A stretch of 64,000 bases of DNA from Streptococcus henryi DSM 19005 (GCF_000376985.1 NZ_AQYA01000029.1:44623-108622), one strand, 5' to 3'; shown: positions 46,726 through 57,313, numbered from the stretch's first letter. The notes: generated by a model not told the origin, from the sequence alone. Numbers and translations are program-made.

Positions 46726-46833
46726 AAACAGTCTGTTTGTTATAATGTTATTATAAAACTTTCATTTTTAATTGCAATCGTTGATTTTTGGTAATCTGTT
46801 GTTTAAACAACACTTAGTCAACAATCTGTTGAT
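46726..46833. promoter_or_regulatory. TetR-type operators between the activase operon and its regulator
   Basis: Three dyads share a CTGTT core: AAACAGTCTGTTT (about 46727-46739), GTTGTTTAAACAAC (46798-46811) and TCAACAATCTGTTGA (about 46819-46833). They flank a TATAAT-type box near 46740-46745. The TetR protein probably represses both directions. Confidence 0.6.
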
Positions 46834-46849
46834 TATCTCGGAGGAAAAA

Positions 46850-47458
46850 ATGAAACTAACTGATATTCGTTACTTAAGAACGGAAAAATTGATTTTTGAT
46901 GCCTTCACGAAATTACTAAGTCAGAAGGATTATGAGAAAATTACTGTACAGGATATTGCTGATGAAGCAATGATTAATCGTGCAACTTTTTATACCCATT
47001 ATGCTGATAAAGATGCTCTCCAAAAAGGGATTCAAGATCAACTCTTGCAGCAAATGTCTGATATGATTGATGCGGCACAAGTGGCGACCGAGGACACAGT
47101 TATGGTCAAAAAAGCGGAAGAATTGTTGTTCAACTTTTACCATGCCTTGGAAATAAATTCTTCTTTGGCTCAGTTGGCGCTCAAGGGTGTCTCACAAGAA
47201 TTGATGCAGAAAAATTTTGGAGACATGGTCAGACAAAAATATGCCCACATTTTGAGCAAACTCAATGTGACAGAGTCCGGTCAACCTGTTCCAACTGACT
47301 TTATCGTTTCTTATTTGACCAGTATTTTTACTGGGACGCTAGCTTGGTGGATTAAATCGGGTTTCTCTATGCCGGCAAAAGAACTTGCTCGTCTTGTTAT
47401 TACCTTAATCAGTAATGGTCATTTGACAGTTATGGGAATTACTATAAATAGAGAGTAA
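46850..47458 (+). CDS. TetR/AcrR-family regulator
   Basis: A 202-residue regulator from the ATG at 46850 with GGAGG upstream. N-terminal HTH: AFTKLLSQKDYEKITVQDIADEAMINRATFYTHYADKDAL (about 18-57). The C-terminal helical domain is a ligand-binding type with hydrophobic pockets; a TetR_C-like FIVSYLTSIFTGTLAWWIKSG is present. It is divergent from the activase genes and surrounded by dyads, so it should control them. The ligand is unknown. Confidence 0.9.
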   Translation: MKLTDIRYLRTEKLIFDAFTKLLSQKDYEKITVQDIADEAMINRATFYTHYADKDALQKGIQDQLLQQMSDMIDAAQVATEDTVMVKKAEELLFNFYHALEINSSLAQLALKGVSQELMQKNFGDMVRQKYAHILSKLNVTESGQPVPTDFIVSYLTSIFTGTLAWWIKSGFSMPAKELARLVITLISNGHLTVMGITINRE

Positions 47459-47515
47459 AAACACTGAGAATTCAGTGAGTTTCTGCTATAATAGGCTAAT
47501 GAAAGAAGGAGCACA

Positions 47516-48280
47516 ATGGTAGAAGAGGAATATCTAATTGATGCAGTTGATGGTAAGAAGAAAAAGCTAGCTGAAGGAGTATTTCTTTCAGAACTCAATA
47601 GTCGTTTGCAGCAGATTATCTTACATGATCATCCAAACTTAACTGCTCAAAGTTTTATCAGTTATCCGAATTTAGCAAAATATCGCTTGTTATTTGCACA
47701 GCAAGTTATTGACAAAGCTAACCGCAAGAATGACTTTGTTAGAGAAACAGTCTTTGATGTTTCAAAACATCAAGATTATCAAGCTCTCGATGTCCAAGAA
47801 GAGTGGGATAGTAAGGTGACTTTTGGACAGAAGGTCGCTGATTTGGTTGCTCGTTTTGGAGGTTCTTGGACCTTTATAATTTCCTTTGTCTTACTAATGA
47901 TAGTATGGATGGCTTTTAATGTTATCAATCCTTTTGGTCTTTCTTTTGATGCTTACCCTTTTATCTTGCTTAATTTAGCCTTGTCAACCCTTGCGGCTAT
48001 ACAAGCTCCGCTAATTATGATGAGTCAAAATCGAGCTTCTGATTACGATAGACTACAAGCAAAGAATGATTACGGTGTCAATCGTAAATCCGAGGAAGGG
48101 ATTCGTCTATTGCACGCTAAAATAGATCACTTGGTTTTGCAAGATCAATCTGACTTATTAGAAATTCAAAAGTTGCAAACTGAGATGCTAGCTGACATTA
48201 CCGCTCAGTTAGATACTCTAGAGAGGAATTACCAGGTGCTCTCGGAGTCATTAAAAAATAAAGAAGATAAAGTAGAGTAA
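47516..48280 (+). CDS. DUF1003-family membrane protein
   Basis: A 254-residue protein with an N-terminal soluble region (1-105), two transmembrane helices (FGGSWTFIISFVLLMIVWMA and FILLNLALSTLAAIQAPLIM) separated by NPFGLSFDAYP, then MMSQNRASDYDRLQAKNDYGVN. The C-terminal coiled coil covers about 195-250. This is the DUF1003 pattern. Function unknown; an AAGGAG site and its position before rapZ suggest joint expression. Confidence 0.85.
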   Translation: MVEEEYLIDAVDGKKKKLAEGVFLSELNSRLQQIILHDHPNLTAQSFISYPNLAKYRLLFAQQVIDKANRKNDFVRETVFDVSKHQDYQALDVQEEWDSKVTFGQKVADLVARFGGSWTFIISFVLLMIVWMAFNVINPFGLSFDAYPFILLNLALSTLAAIQAPLIMMSQNRASDYDRLQAKNDYGVNRKSEEGIRLLHAKIDHLVLQDQSDLLEIQKLQTEMLADITAQLDTLERNYQVLSESLKNKEDKVE

Positions 48281-48316
48281 GTGCTTATTGTAAAAGAAAC
48301 AGCGAGAGGAGAAAAA

Positions 48317-49207
48317 ATGACAAAAAGTAAATTAAATTTAGTTATTGTTACTGGGATGAGTGGGGCAGGAAAGACTGTAGCCATTCAGTCTTTTGAGGAT
48401 TTAGGCTATTTTACAATTGATAATATGCCACCCACTTTGATGCCAAAATTTTTGGATTTGATTGAACAAGCTAATGATAACAACCAAGTAGCATTAGTGG
48501 TCGATATGCGCAGTCGCTTATTTTTCAATGAAATCACGTCTGTTTTAGATAAGATTGAATCCAATGAAAATATTGACTTTAAGATTTTATTCTTAGACGC
48601 AACAGATGGTGAATTAGTTTCTCGTTATAAAGAAACTCGCAGGAGTCACCCTCTAGCTGCTGATGGTCGTATTCTAGATGGAATTAAGCTTGAACGTGAA
48701 CTGTTAGCACCATTGAAGAGTCTTAGTCAGAATGTTGTTGACACTACTGAGCTAACACCGCGCCAATTACGCAAGACCATTTCAGAGGAGTTTTCTGGTG
48801 ACCGCAACCAAACATCATTTCGTATTGAAGTCATGAGTTTTGGATTTAAATATGGCTTGCCCCTTGATGCAGACTTAGTTTTTGATGTTCGCTTTTTGCC
48901 AAATCCGTATTATAAACCTGAGTTGCGTGATTTAACAGGTCTCGATGAACCAGTTTATGATTATGTTATGAGTCATGAGTCCTCTCAAGAATTCTATCAA
49001 CATTTATCAGCATTAATTAAACCCATTCTGCCTGGTTATCAGAAGGAAGGTAAGACTGTTTTAACCATTGCAATTGGATGTACAGGTGGTCAACACCGAA
49101 GCACCGCCTTTGCACACCGTTTAGCTGCTGACTTAAAAGACGACTGGTCTGTCAATGAGACACACCGTGATAAAGATCGCCGTAAGGAGACTGTGAACCG
49201 TTCATGA
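48317..49207 (+). CDS. rapZ: RNase adapter / nucleotide-binding protein RapZ
   Basis: A 296-residue P-loop protein: Walker A GMSGAGKT (about 12-19), Walker B-like [10 protein letters not shown], and the C-terminal GCTGGQHRS phosphate-binding region. GAGGAG precedes the ATG at 48317. In proteobacteria it guides RNase E; in Gram-positives (YvcJ) it binds nucleotides and affects competence. Overlaps yvcK by 4 bp in the conserved rapZ-yvcK-whiA operon. Confidence 0.95.
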   Translation: MTKSKLNLVIVTGMSGAGKTVAIQSFEDLGYFTIDNMPPTLMPKFLDLIEQANDNNQVALVVDMRSRLFFNEITSVLDKIESNENIDFKILFLDATDGELVSRYKETRRSHPLAADGRILDGIKLERELLAPLKSLSQNVVDTTELTPRQLRKTISEEFSGDRNQTSFRIEVMSFGFKYGLPLDADLVFDVRFLPNPYYKPELRDLTGLDEPVYDYVMSHESSQEFYQHLSALIKPILPGYQKEGKTVLTIAIGCTGGQHRSTAFAHRLAADLKDDWSVNETHRDKDRRKETVNRS

Positions 49208-50181
49208 AAAAACCAAAAATAACTGTTATCGGGGGTGGAACGGGTATCCCTGTTATCCTCAATAGCCTGCGTCATGAAGACGTAGAGATTACAGCTATAG
49301 TTACTGTTGCTGATGATGGTGGTTCATCAGGAGAACTTCGTTCTGTCATGCAGTTGACACCGCCAGGTGATTTGCGAAATGTTCTTGTTGCCATGAGTGA
49401 CATGCCAAAGTTTTATGAAAAAATCTTTCAATATCGTTTTCAAGATGGAGATGGTGCTCTTTCAGGTCACCCCCTAGGAAACCTTATCATTGCAGGAATT
49501 GCAGAAATGCAGGGGTCAACTTATAATGCTATGCAAATACTGACAAAATTCTTCCACGTAACTGGAAAAATTTATCCTGCCAGTGAAAACCCCTTGACCC
49601 TGCACGCTGTCTTTAAAGATGGTCATGAAGTGGTAGGCGAAAGTAACATCGCAAATTACCAAGGTATGATTGACCACGTCTACGTGACAAATACATACAA
49701 TGAAGAAGAACCTTCAGCCAGTCGAAAAGTGGTTGATGCTATCATGAACAGTGACATGATTGTTCTCGGACCAGGCTCTCTCTACACTTCAATCTTGCCA
49801 AACCTTGTTATTCCAGAAATTAAACAAGCCTTGCTAGAGACAAAGGCAGAAGTGGCCTACGTATGTAACATCATGACACAACATGGTGAAACCGAGCATT
49901 TCACAGATGCAGACCATGTAGCTGTTCTTAACCGCCACCTAGGTGTGGATGTTATTGACTCAGTTTTGGTTAATATTGAAAAAGTGCCACAAGATTACAT
50001 GAATTCCAATAAATTCGATGAGTATTTAGTCCAAGTTGAGCATGATTTTAATGGCTTACGTCAATTAGCCAAGCGCGTTATTTCTTCGAATTTTTTGCAT
50101 TTGAAAAATGGCGGAGCTTTTCACCATGGCGACTCAGTAGTTGAAGAATTGATGAATTTAGTGAGGATTAAACATTTATGA
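49204..50181 (+). CDS. yvcK: Gluconeogenesis/cell-wall factor YvcK (CofD-like)
   Basis: A 325-residue protein with [14 protein letters not shown] and [13 protein letters not shown] nucleotide-sugar binding motifs and [13 protein letters not shown]. YvcK binds UDP-sugars and balances carbon flow into peptidoglycan. Overlaps both neighbours by 4 bp. Confidence 0.94.
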   Translation: MKKPKITVIGGGTGIPVILNSLRHEDVEITAIVTVADDGGSSGELRSVMQLTPPGDLRNVLVAMSDMPKFYEKIFQYRFQDGDGALSGHPLGNLIIAGIAEMQGSTYNAMQILTKFFHVTGKIYPASENPLTLHAVFKDGHEVVGESNIANYQGMIDHVYVTNTYNEEEPSASRKVVDAIMNSDMIVLGPGSLYTSILPNLVIPEIKQALLETKAEVAYVCNIMTQHGETEHFTDADHVAVLNRHLGVDVIDSVLVNIEKVPQDYMNSNKFDEYLVQVEHDFNGLRQLAKRVISSNFLHLKNGGAFHHGDSVVEELMNLVRIKHL

Positions 50182-51089
50182 GTTTTACGATAAAAGTTAA
50201 AGAAGAAATCCTCAGTCAAAGTGGAATTGATAAGAGTGAGTTGTCAGCAATTATCAAAATGTCAGGAAGTCTCGGACTAACAGGCCAAGGCTTGACACTT
50301 TCAATAACAACTGAAAATGCTAAAATAGCCAGACACATCTATAACCTTATTGAAGGCATTTATAACGTTGTACCTGAAATCAAATACCATCAAAAAACAA
50401 ATCTCAAAAAGAATCGTGTATACACCGTTTTTATTGATAAAGATGTTAACGAGATATTGTCAGACTTGCAATTAGCTGATTCCTTTTTTGGCATTGAAAC
50501 TGGTATTAAACCAAGTATCCTTGAAAACGATGATAAAGGACGTTCCTACCTTCGCGGAGCCTTTCTGGCAACAGGTACAATCAGAGATCCTGAATCAGGG
50601 AAATACCAATTAGAAATCTTTTCAGTTTATCAGGATCACGCAGAAGACTTAGCCTCTTTGATGCGAAAATTCATGCTGGATGCTAAGGTGATTGAACATA
50701 AAAATGGTGCTGTTACCTATTTACAAAAAGCTGAAGACATTATGGACTTCTTAATCGTTATTGATGCTATGGATTGCCGTCAAGCCTTTGAAGAAGTAAA
50801 GATTATGCGTGAAACTCGTAATGATGTCAACCGAGCAAATAATGCGGAAACGGCCAATATTGCAAAAACTATTACAGCTAGCATGAAGACCATAAACAAT
50901 ATCATAAAGATTATGGATACTGTAGGATTAGAAAGTTTACCCATTGAATTGCAGCAGATCGCTCAAATTCGCGTTGCTAATCCAGATTCTTCAATCCAGC
51001 AGCTTGCAGACAATATGGAACCGCCTTTAACAAAGAGTGGTGTAAACCATCGTTTGCGCAGGCTGAACAAAATTGCGGAAGAACTGTAA
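50178..51089 (+). CDS. whiA: Regulator WhiA
   Basis: A 303-residue protein with an N-terminal LAGLIDADG-homing-endonuclease-like domain ([25 protein letters not shown]) lacking nuclease residues. A C-terminal HTH follows ([27 protein letters not shown]). In Gram-positives it influences cell division and chromosome segregation. Third gene of the conserved operon. Confidence 0.94.
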   Translation: MSFTIKVKEEILSQSGIDKSELSAIIKMSGSLGLTGQGLTLSITTENAKIARHIYNLIEGIYNVVPEIKYHQKTNLKKNRVYTVFIDKDVNEILSDLQLADSFFGIETGIKPSILENDDKGRSYLRGAFLATGTIRDPESGKYQLEIFSVYQDHAEDLASLMRKFMLDAKVIEHKNGAVTYLQKAEDIMDFLIVIDAMDCRQAFEEVKIMRETRNDVNRANNAETANIAKTITASMKTINNIIKIMDTVGLESLPIELQQIAQIRVANPDSSIQQLADNMEPPLTKSGVNHRLRRLNKIAEEL

Positions 51090-51192
51090 CATAAAGAAAG
51101 AGTCTAGGACAAGAATGACCCTAGACTCGTATTTATTTGACTATTAATCCTCAATAGAAACAATAATCAGAAAGAAAGGGGGGTAAGAAAAA

Positions 51193-51810
51193 TTGCACAA
51201 GATAACCTTTATCTGGGATTTTGATGGTACTTTAGTCGAGTCTTACGACGCTATAAGAGAAGTACTGGTCCTACTTTATGAGGCTTATCAAATTGAACTT
51301 GATGAAGACTTCGTTTTTGATTTTATAATAAAAGAGTCCGTCGGTGCTCTCCTTCGACGTTTAGCAGCGGAGCATAATTTGCCTTTTGAAGAATTGCTGC
51401 GCTTTTTTAACCGTGAACAAGAAGCGCGTGACCACATGATTAATCTCATGCCACATGCCAAAGAAGCTCTGCAATTTACCAAAGAAAAAGGAATTCAACT
51501 TTTTATCTATACCCATAAAGGTGCGACAACAGGAGCAGTGCTGGCTCGATTGGGAATTGACCAATATTTCACGGAAGTTATTACCTCGGCTAATGGATTT
51601 ATCCGTAAGCCTCATCCTCAGGGGGTGGACTATCTGATTGAAAAGTATGATTTGGACAAGGAGCAGACCTACTATATCGGAGATCGCAGATTGGATGTTG
51701 AGGTTGCTGAAAATTCTGGAATACAATCTATTAATTTAGGGCAGCCAGAATCAAAAATCAATCAAAAAATTGAGAACTTATCTCAAATTATTGATATTTT
51801 TGGTGAATAA
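51193..51810 (+). CDS. HAD-superfamily hydrolase (phosphoglycolate phosphatase-like)
   Basis: A 205-residue HAD-IA hydrolase: motif 1 FIWDFDGTLVES (Asp nucleophile), motif 2 FIYTHKG, motif 3 Lys in FIRKPHP, motif 4 YYIGDRRLDVEVAENSG. Cap domain is helical. TTG start is preferred because GGGGGG lies just upstream and the frame begins MHKITFIWDFDG. Removes phosphate from a small metabolite; substrate unknown. Confidence 0.86.
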   Translation: MHKITFIWDFDGTLVESYDAIREVLVLLYEAYQIELDEDFVFDFIIKESVGALLRRLAAEHNLPFEELLRFFNREQEARDHMINLMPHAKEALQFTKEKGIQLFIYTHKGATTGAVLARLGIDQYFTEVITSANGFIRKPHPQGVDYLIEKYDLDKEQTYYIGDRRLDVEVAENSGIQSINLGQPESKINQKIENLSQIIDIFGE

Positions 51811-51926
51811 AGTTTAAAGATTCAATTAGGAGTAATGTGTCAGTTGCTCCTTTTCACTTTTGATATTTTTGATATAATAGAAAAGTTGACGTTTCTAGTC
51901 AAAACCTTATAGAAAAGAGAGAGAAT

Positions 51927-52628
51927 TTGGTTAAATCATACAGTAAAAATGCTAATCATAACATGCGACGTCCAGTTGTATCTGAAAATATTGTTCATTT
52001 TATGAGAACACGTCAAAAGGAAAATGAAGGACATTTGGCTGAATTAGAAGCTTTTGCACGAAAAGAAAATATTCCTATAATCCCCCACGAAACCGTTTCT
52101 TATTTCCGACTGTTAATGCAAACAATGCAACCCAAGAAAATTTTAGAAATTGGGACAGCCATTGGTTTTTCTGCTCTATTAATGGCAGATAATGCACCGG
52201 ATGCAAAAATTACAACAATTGACCGAAATGAGGAGATGATTGGCTTTGCTAAGGAAAACTTTTCAAAGTACGATGTCCGTAATCAAATTACTTTGGTTGA
52301 AGGAGATGCAGTTGATATGCTCTCAACACTAGATGAGACTTTTGATTTTGTCTTTATGGACTCTGCAAAATCTAAATATATTGTTTTCTTGCCAGAAGTT
52401 TTACAAAAATTGGAAGTTGGAGGAGTTGTTGTCTTAGATGATATTTTCCAAGGAGGAGATGTTGCTAAGCCGATTATGGAAGTGAGACGAGGCCAAAGAA
52501 CCATCTACCGTGGGCTTCAAAATTTATTTGATGCAACCCTAAAAAATCCAGATTTGACAGCAACACTAGTTCCCCTTGGTGATGGCCTACTTATGATTCG
52601 AAAAAATGCAGAGCAGATTAGCTTGTAA
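51927..52628 (+). CDS. SAM-dependent O-methyltransferase (class I, TrmR/CCoAOMT-like)
   Basis: A 233-residue methyltransferase: motif I KILEIGTAIGFSALLMA, acidic motif TIDRNEEMI, VEGDAVDML, FVFMDSAKSKYIVFL. In Gram-positives this family includes TrmR, which methylates tRNA wobble 5-hydroxyuridine. TTG start has GAGAGA upstream; ATG at 51963 is an alternative. It precedes prsA. Confidence 0.85.
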   Translation: MVKSYSKNANHNMRRPVVSENIVHFMRTRQKENEGHLAELEAFARKENIPIIPHETVSYFRLLMQTMQPKKILEIGTAIGFSALLMADNAPDAKITTIDRNEEMIGFAKENFSKYDVRNQITLVEGDAVDMLSTLDETFDFVFMDSAKSKYIVFLPEVLQKLEVGGVVVLDDIFQGGDVAKPIMEVRRGQRTIYRGLQNLFDATLKNPDLTATLVPLGDGLLMIRKNAEQISL

Positions 52629-52697
52629 AAGTTAAGGCAATTTTAAGAAAATGTGGTACAATAATAGAGTTAATGACAAATTAAGGAGTCTTATTAA

Positions 52698-53714
52698 ATG
52701 GCAAAAAACGGAAAAGGCTTGAATAAAGCTGTTACAGGAATTGCTACAGTAGCTGTTACAGCGCTATTAGCATCAGGAGTTACATATTTGGCTGTAAAAG
52801 GCGGTAATTCAGAAGATACTAACTTGATTACACTTAAAGGTGATACTATCACTGTTTCTGATTTTTACAATGATGTTAAAACAACTTCATCAGCTCAACA
52901 ATCAATGCTTACACTTGTTTTGACACGTGTCTTTGAACAACAGTATGGTGATAAAGTGTCTGATAAAGACGTAACTGATGCTTACAATACTACAGCAGCA
53001 TCATACGGAGATTCTTTCTCAGAAGCACTAGCGTCAGCTGGATTAACAAGTGATTCTTATAAACAACAAATTCGTACGACTAAGTTAGTTGAATATGCTG
53101 TTGAACAAGCAGCCAAAAAAGAACTAACAACTGAAAACTACAAATCTGCTTATGAGACTTACAACCCTGATACAACAGCGCTTGTTATCAAGTTGTCAGA
53201 CGAAGAAACAGCAAATTCAGTTTTGGAATCTGTAAAAGCAGATGGAGCTGATTTTGAGAAAATTGCTACAGAGAAAACAACTGATACTGATAAAAAAGTC
53301 AAATATACCTTTGACTCTGCAGACACTGACTTGCCAAGTGATGTTATGTCAGCTGCTTTCAGTCAGGACAAGGACGGTATTTCTGATGTCATCTCAGTTC
53401 TTGATTCTTCAACTTACACATATTCATATTATATTGTGAAAACAACTGAGAAAACTGAAAAAGACTCAGATTGGAAAACTTACAAAAAACGTTTGAAGAA
53501 AATTCTTATGGCTAAATACCAAAGTGATTCTAACTTCCAAAATACTGTAATTGCGAAAGCACTTGAAAAATCAAACGTTAAAGTTAAAGATGATGCCTTT
53601 GCAAGCATCTTGTCACAATATGCGTCAACTGATAGTACAGCAAGCTCATCATCTTCAATAACTTCAACATCTTCAACAACTGAAGAGTCAACAGAAAGTT
53701 CATCAGCTGAATAA
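52698..53714 (+). CDS. prsA: PrsA-like foldase (parvulin-type), lacking a lipobox
   Basis: A 338-residue extracytoplasmic folding factor. The N-terminus MAKNGKGLNKAVTGIATVAVTALLASGVTYLAVKGG-type segment is hydrophobic (about 9-33), but there is no cysteine for lipid attachment, unlike the usual PrsA lipoproteins. ITLKGDTITVSDFYNDV, then a SurA-like region and a parvulin-like domain (about 145-235: TALVIKLSDEETANSVLE, FDSADTDLPSDVMSAAFS) follow. The C-terminal tail is serine/threonine-rich. Probably membrane-anchored by its N-terminus. Helps fold secreted proteins such as the amylase. Confidence 0.86.
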   Translation: MAKNGKGLNKAVTGIATVAVTALLASGVTYLAVKGGNSEDTNLITLKGDTITVSDFYNDVKTTSSAQQSMLTLVLTRVFEQQYGDKVSDKDVTDAYNTTAASYGDSFSEALASAGLTSDSYKQQIRTTKLVEYAVEQAAKKELTTENYKSAYETYNPDTTALVIKLSDEETANSVLESVKADGADFEKIATEKTTDTDKKVKYTFDSADTDLPSDVMSAAFSQDKDGISDVISVLDSSTYTYSYYIVKTTEKTEKDSDWKTYKKRLKKILMAKYQSDSNFQNTVIAKALEKSNVKVKDDAFASILSQYASTDSTASSSSSITSTSSTTEESTESSSAE

Positions 53715-53719
53715 TTTGC

Positions 53720-53748
53720 TTGACCAAGGACGTAAAAATAAGTATAAT
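53720..53748 (+). promoter_or_regulatory. Promoter of the T-box/YxjI transcript
   Basis: TTGACC (53720-53725), a 17-bp spacer and TATAAT (53743-53748). Confidence 0.75.
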
Positions 53749-53755
53749 AAATTAT

Positions 53756-53932
53756 TGAGAATTGTCTTCCAATAAACCAGATTCAGAAAAATGGCGGTTG
53801 CTGCGAGCCATGGATGGTAGGAAAACATGCTACTCAGTTTAACAATTTAAGACATAATGAGAATGACAAGTTCATTGAATGAAGGTGGTACCGCGGTTTT
53901 TCGCCCTTCGTGAAGTGAACTTGTCTTTTTTT
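53756..53932 (+). promoter_or_regulatory. T-box riboswitch, probably alanine-specific
   Basis: The T-box core AAGGTGGTACCGCGG lies at 53882-53896. The terminator stem is GACAAGTTCA (53865-53874) with TGAACTTGTC (53916-53925), followed by seven T. A specifier-type region with GCTGCG lies near 53801. Uncharged tRNA would stabilise the antiterminator. The alaS gene two genes away and the GCT-type specifier point to tRNA-Ala. Confidence 0.85.
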
Positions 53933-53947
53933 GCATTGGAGGTTGAA

Positions 53948-54442
53948 ATGAAAACTTTTCAGGTTAAGCAAAAAATGTGGTCACTCGGTGGGAAATTTAC
54001 CATTTCAGACGAGTTAGGTATTCCTACATATCTCGTTGAAGGATCTTTCTTTAAAATACCTAAGTCTTTTACGATTTCCGATATGCAGGGGAATTTAGTC
54101 AGCAAGATTGATAAACAATTTATGACTTTTTTACCCAAATTCGATGTTATCTTGGCTGATGGAAGATCATTTACCATCAAAAAAGAATTCACTTTTTTTA
54201 AACCTCGCTATACTATTGAAGGGTTGGGAATTGAAGTCCAAGGAAATATCTGGGATATGGATTTCGTTCTAAGAAAGAATGGTCAAGAAATTGCTAGAAT
54301 TTCACAAGAATGGCTGCGTATGACATCTACCTATAATGTTGAAGTATACGAGGATTCATATGCGGGCTTGGTCATTTCACTGGTTATTGCAATTGACTAT
54401 GTCAAAGAACAACAGGCCGCAAGCTCCTCAGCCTCAAATTAA
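53948..54442 (+). CDS. LURP-one-related / YxjI-like protein
   Basis: A 164-residue protein from the ATG at 53948 (GGAGG upstream). MKTFQVKQKMWSLGGKFTIS, FFKIPKSFTISDMQGNLVSKI and FTIKKEFTFFKPRYTIEGLGIEV follow the all-beta LURP-one/tubby-like barrel pattern (YxjI of B. subtilis). It is the first gene after the T-box, so it is controlled by tRNA-Ala charging with or without alaS. Function unknown. Confidence 0.8.
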   Translation: MKTFQVKQKMWSLGGKFTISDELGIPTYLVEGSFFKIPKSFTISDMQGNLVSKIDKQFMTFLPKFDVILADGRSFTIKKEFTFFKPRYTIEGLGIEVQGNIWDMDFVLRKNGQEIARISQEWLRMTSTYNVEVYEDSYAGLVISLVIAIDYVKEQQAASSSASN

Positions 54443-54559
54443 TGTCTTGAAAATAAACTTCTCAAATAATATATATCCAAAAGAAAGTCAATGAATTCGT
54501 CCTGTGATTGTCAGTTTCTGAATTCTTTCAAATGACAAAAAAACACTAAAAGAAAGGAA

Positions 54560-54657
54560 GTTTAGTTTAGTTAATATGCTAAACTGAACCCGCCCGGAAG
54601 GCTCGGAAAAAAGATAAACTGTCTGGGAAATCAGGATTTCCCGCCAGTTTCCTATTT
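54560..54657 (+). promoter_or_regulatory. Tandem hairpins in the alaS leader with alternative pairing
   Basis: Hairpin 1: GTTTAGTTTAG (54560-54570) with CTAAACTGAAC (54579-54589). Hairpin 2: CCGCC/GGCTCGG around 54590-54605. Hairpin 3: AAACTG and GGGAAAT (54616-54631) with ATTTCCC and CAGTTT (54636-54650), followed by CCTATTTTTC. AAACTG occurs twice (in hairpins 1 and 3), so CAGTTT can pair with either. That allows alternative folds, as in attenuators. No T-box is seen here. Confidence 0.5.
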
Positions 54658-54694
54658 TTCAGTCGCCTTCTAATCGGGCTTGGTATCTTATACT

Positions 54695-57313
54695 ATGAAA
54701 CAATTATCTTCTGCTCAGATTCGTCAAATGTGGTTAGACTTTTGGAAGTCTAAGGGGCACTCTGTTGAGCCTTCTGCCAACTTGGTTCCAGTAAATGACC
54801 CAACTTTGCTTTGGATTAACTCTGGAGTTGCGACCCTTAAAAAATACTTTGATGGATCTGTCATTCCTGAAAATCCACGTATTACCAATGCTCAAAAATC
54901 AATCCGTACCAATGACATTGAAAATGTTGGTAAGACTGCTCGTCACCACACTATGTTTGAAATGCTTGGTAACTTCTCAATCGGTGATTATTTCCGTGAT
55001 GAGGCTATCGAGTGGGGCTTTGAGCTCTTGACTAGTTCAGACTGGTTTGATTTCCCTAAAGATAAGCTCTATATGACTTACTATCCAGACGATAAAGATT
55101 CATACAACCGCTGGATTGCTTGCGGAGTTGAGCCAGATCACTTGGTTCCAATCGAAGATAACTTCTGGGAAATTGGTGCTGGGCCTTCAGGACCAGATAC
55201 CGAAATTTTCTTTGACCGTGGTGAAGACTTTGACCCAGAAAACATCGGCATCCGTCTTCTTGAAGAAGATATCGAAAACGACCGTTATATCGAAATCTGG
55301 AATATCGTTTTGTCACAATTTAATGCTGATCCAGCTGTGCCACGTTCAGAATACAAAGAACTTCCTAACAAAAATATTGATACGGGAGCTGGTTTGGAAC
55401 GTTTGGCAGCCGTGATGCAAGGGGCTAAAACTAACTTTGAAACGGACCTCTTCATGCCAATCATCCGTGAAGTTGAAAAGCTTTCTGGTAAAACTTACGA
55501 TCCAAATGGCGACAACATGAGCTTCAAGGTCATTGCTGACCACATTCGTGCGCTTGCCTTTGCTATCGGTGATGGTGCCCTTCCAGGAAATGAAGGCCGT
55601 GGCTACGTTCTTCGTCGTCTTCTCCGTCGTGCCGTTATGCACGGTCGCCGTCTTGGTATCAATGAAACATTCCTTTATAAATTGGTTGTGACAGTTGGTC
55701 AAATCATGGAATCTTACTACCCAGAAGTCCTTGAAAAACGTGATTTCATCGAGAAAATCGTTAAACGCGAAGAAGAGACCTTTGCTCGTACTATCGATGC
55801 TGGTTCAGGTCATTTGGATCAATTGCTTGCGCAGCTTAAAGAAGCTGGAAAAGACACGCTTGAAGGAAAAGATATCTTCAAACTTTACGATACCTATGGG
55901 TTCCCAGTTGAATTGACTGAGGAATTAGCAGAAGATGCCGGTTATAAGATTGACCACCAAGGATTCAAAGCAGCTATGAAAGAACAACAAGACCGTGCCC
56001 GTGCAGCTGTTGTCAAAGGCGGTTCAATGGGGATGCAAAACGAAACCCTGGCTGGTATTGTTGAGTCTTCAGTCTTCAACTATGAAAAGGAAACTCTAGA
56101 AAGCACACTTTCAGTTATCATTACTGACAATGAACGCTCAGAAGCTGTTTCTGAAGGTCAAGCCCTTCTTGTTTTTGCGGAAACACCATTCTATGCTGAA
56201 ATGGGTGGACAAGTTGCTGACCACGGTCTTATCAAAAACGATAAAGGCGATACAGTTGCCCGCGTGACTGACGTTCAAAAAGCACCAAATGGTCAGGCCC
56301 TTCATACAGTTGAAGTCTTAGCTAGCTTGTCAGTAGGAACAAGCTACACACTTGAAATCGATAGCAGCCGTCGTCACCGTGTCATGAAAAACCACACAGC
56401 GACTCACTTGCTCCACGCAGTTCTTCACAATGTTATCGGAGAACACGCAACTCAAGCGGGTTCATTGAACGAAGTTGACTTCTTACGTTTTGACTTCACT
56501 CACTTTGAAGCTGTAACGGCTGAAGAACTTCGCCGCATTGAAGAAGAAGTCAATGAGCAAATCTGGAATGCTATCCCTGTTGAGACTATCGAAACAGACA
56601 TTGATACTGCCAAATCAATGGGAGCCATGGCCCTCTTTGGTGAAAAATATGGTAAGAATGTTCGCGTTGTTACAATCGGTGACTATTCAGTAGAACTTTG
56701 TGGTGGTACCCACATCAAGAACACTTCTGAAATCGGACTCTTCAAGATTGTCAAAGAAGAAGGTATTGGTTCAGGAACTCGCCGTATCCTTGCTGTAACA
56801 AGCCGTGAAGCTTTCTTAGCCTACCGTGAAGAAGAGGACGCTTTGCGTGCTATTGCAGCTACAGTCAAATCTCCACAAATCAAGGAAGTGTCAAACAAGG
56901 TAGCTAGTCTTGCTGAAGAGCTCCGCCATTTACAAAAAGAAAATGCAGAGCTTAAAGAAAAAGCAGCAGCAGCGGCAGCTGGTGATGTCTTCAAAGATGT
57001 CAAAGAAGCTGGAGCTGTGCGCTACATCGCAAGCCAAGTCTCTGTTTCAGATGCAGGTGCCCTTCGTACCTTCGCAGACAACTGGAAACAAAAAGACTAC
57101 TCTGATGTCTTAGTCCTTGTAGCAGCTATCGGTGAGAAAGTTAATGTCCTTGTGGCAAGCAAGTCTAAGGATGTTCATGCCGGCAACCTCATCAAAGTCT
57201 TGGCACCAATCGTGTCAGGTCGCGGTGGTGGTAAACCAGACATGGCCATGGCCGGTGGTTCAGATGCTTCAGCAATCGACGCTCTTCTTGCAGCAGTGGC
57301 TGAAAACTTGTAA
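54695..57313 (+). CDS. alaS: Alanyl-tRNA synthetase
   Basis: An 872-residue class II synthetase: aminoacylation domain ([46 protein letters not shown] at the end), editing domain with HTATHLLH and CGGTH zinc motifs, and a C-terminal coiled coil plus C-Ala domain ([13 protein letters not shown]). The ATG at 54695 is the family start; no good ribosome site precedes it. Charges tRNA-Ala. Confidence 0.96.
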   Translation: MKQLSSAQIRQMWLDFWKSKGHSVEPSANLVPVNDPTLLWINSGVATLKKYFDGSVIPENPRITNAQKSIRTNDIENVGKTARHHTMFEMLGNFSIGDYFRDEAIEWGFELLTSSDWFDFPKDKLYMTYYPDDKDSYNRWIACGVEPDHLVPIEDNFWEIGAGPSGPDTEIFFDRGEDFDPENIGIRLLEEDIENDRYIEIWNIVLSQFNADPAVPRSEYKELPNKNIDTGAGLERLAAVMQGAKTNFETDLFMPIIREVEKLSGKTYDPNGDNMSFKVIADHIRALAFAIGDGALPGNEGRGYVLRRLLRRAVMHGRRLGINETFLYKLVVTVGQIMESYYPEVLEKRDFIEKIVKREEETFARTIDAGSGHLDQLLAQLKEAGKDTLEGKDIFKLYDTYGFPVELTEELAEDAGYKIDHQGFKAAMKEQQDRARAAVVKGGSMGMQNETLAGIVESSVFNYEKETLESTLSVIITDNERSEAVSEGQALLVFAETPFYAEMGGQVADHGLIKNDKGDTVARVTDVQKAPNGQALHTVEVLASLSVGTSYTLEIDSSRRHRVMKNHTATHLLHAVLHNVIGEHATQAGSLNEVDFLRFDFTHFEAVTAEELRRIEEEVNEQIWNAIPVETIETDIDTAKSMGAMALFGEKYGKNVRVVTIGDYSVELCGGTHIKNTSEIGLFKIVKEEGIGSGTRRILAVTSREAFLAYREEEDALRAIAATVKSPQIKEVSNKVASLAEELRHLQKENAELKEKAAAAAAGDVFKDVKEAGAVRYIASQVSVSDAGALRTFADNWKQKDYSDVLVLVAAIGEKVNVLVASKSKDVHAGNLIKVLAPIVSGRGGGKPDMAMAGGSDASAIDALLAAVAENL

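Noticed and set aside
54541..54694. A second T-box in the alaS leader
   Set aside because: No T-box core is found; the structure is three plain hairpins.
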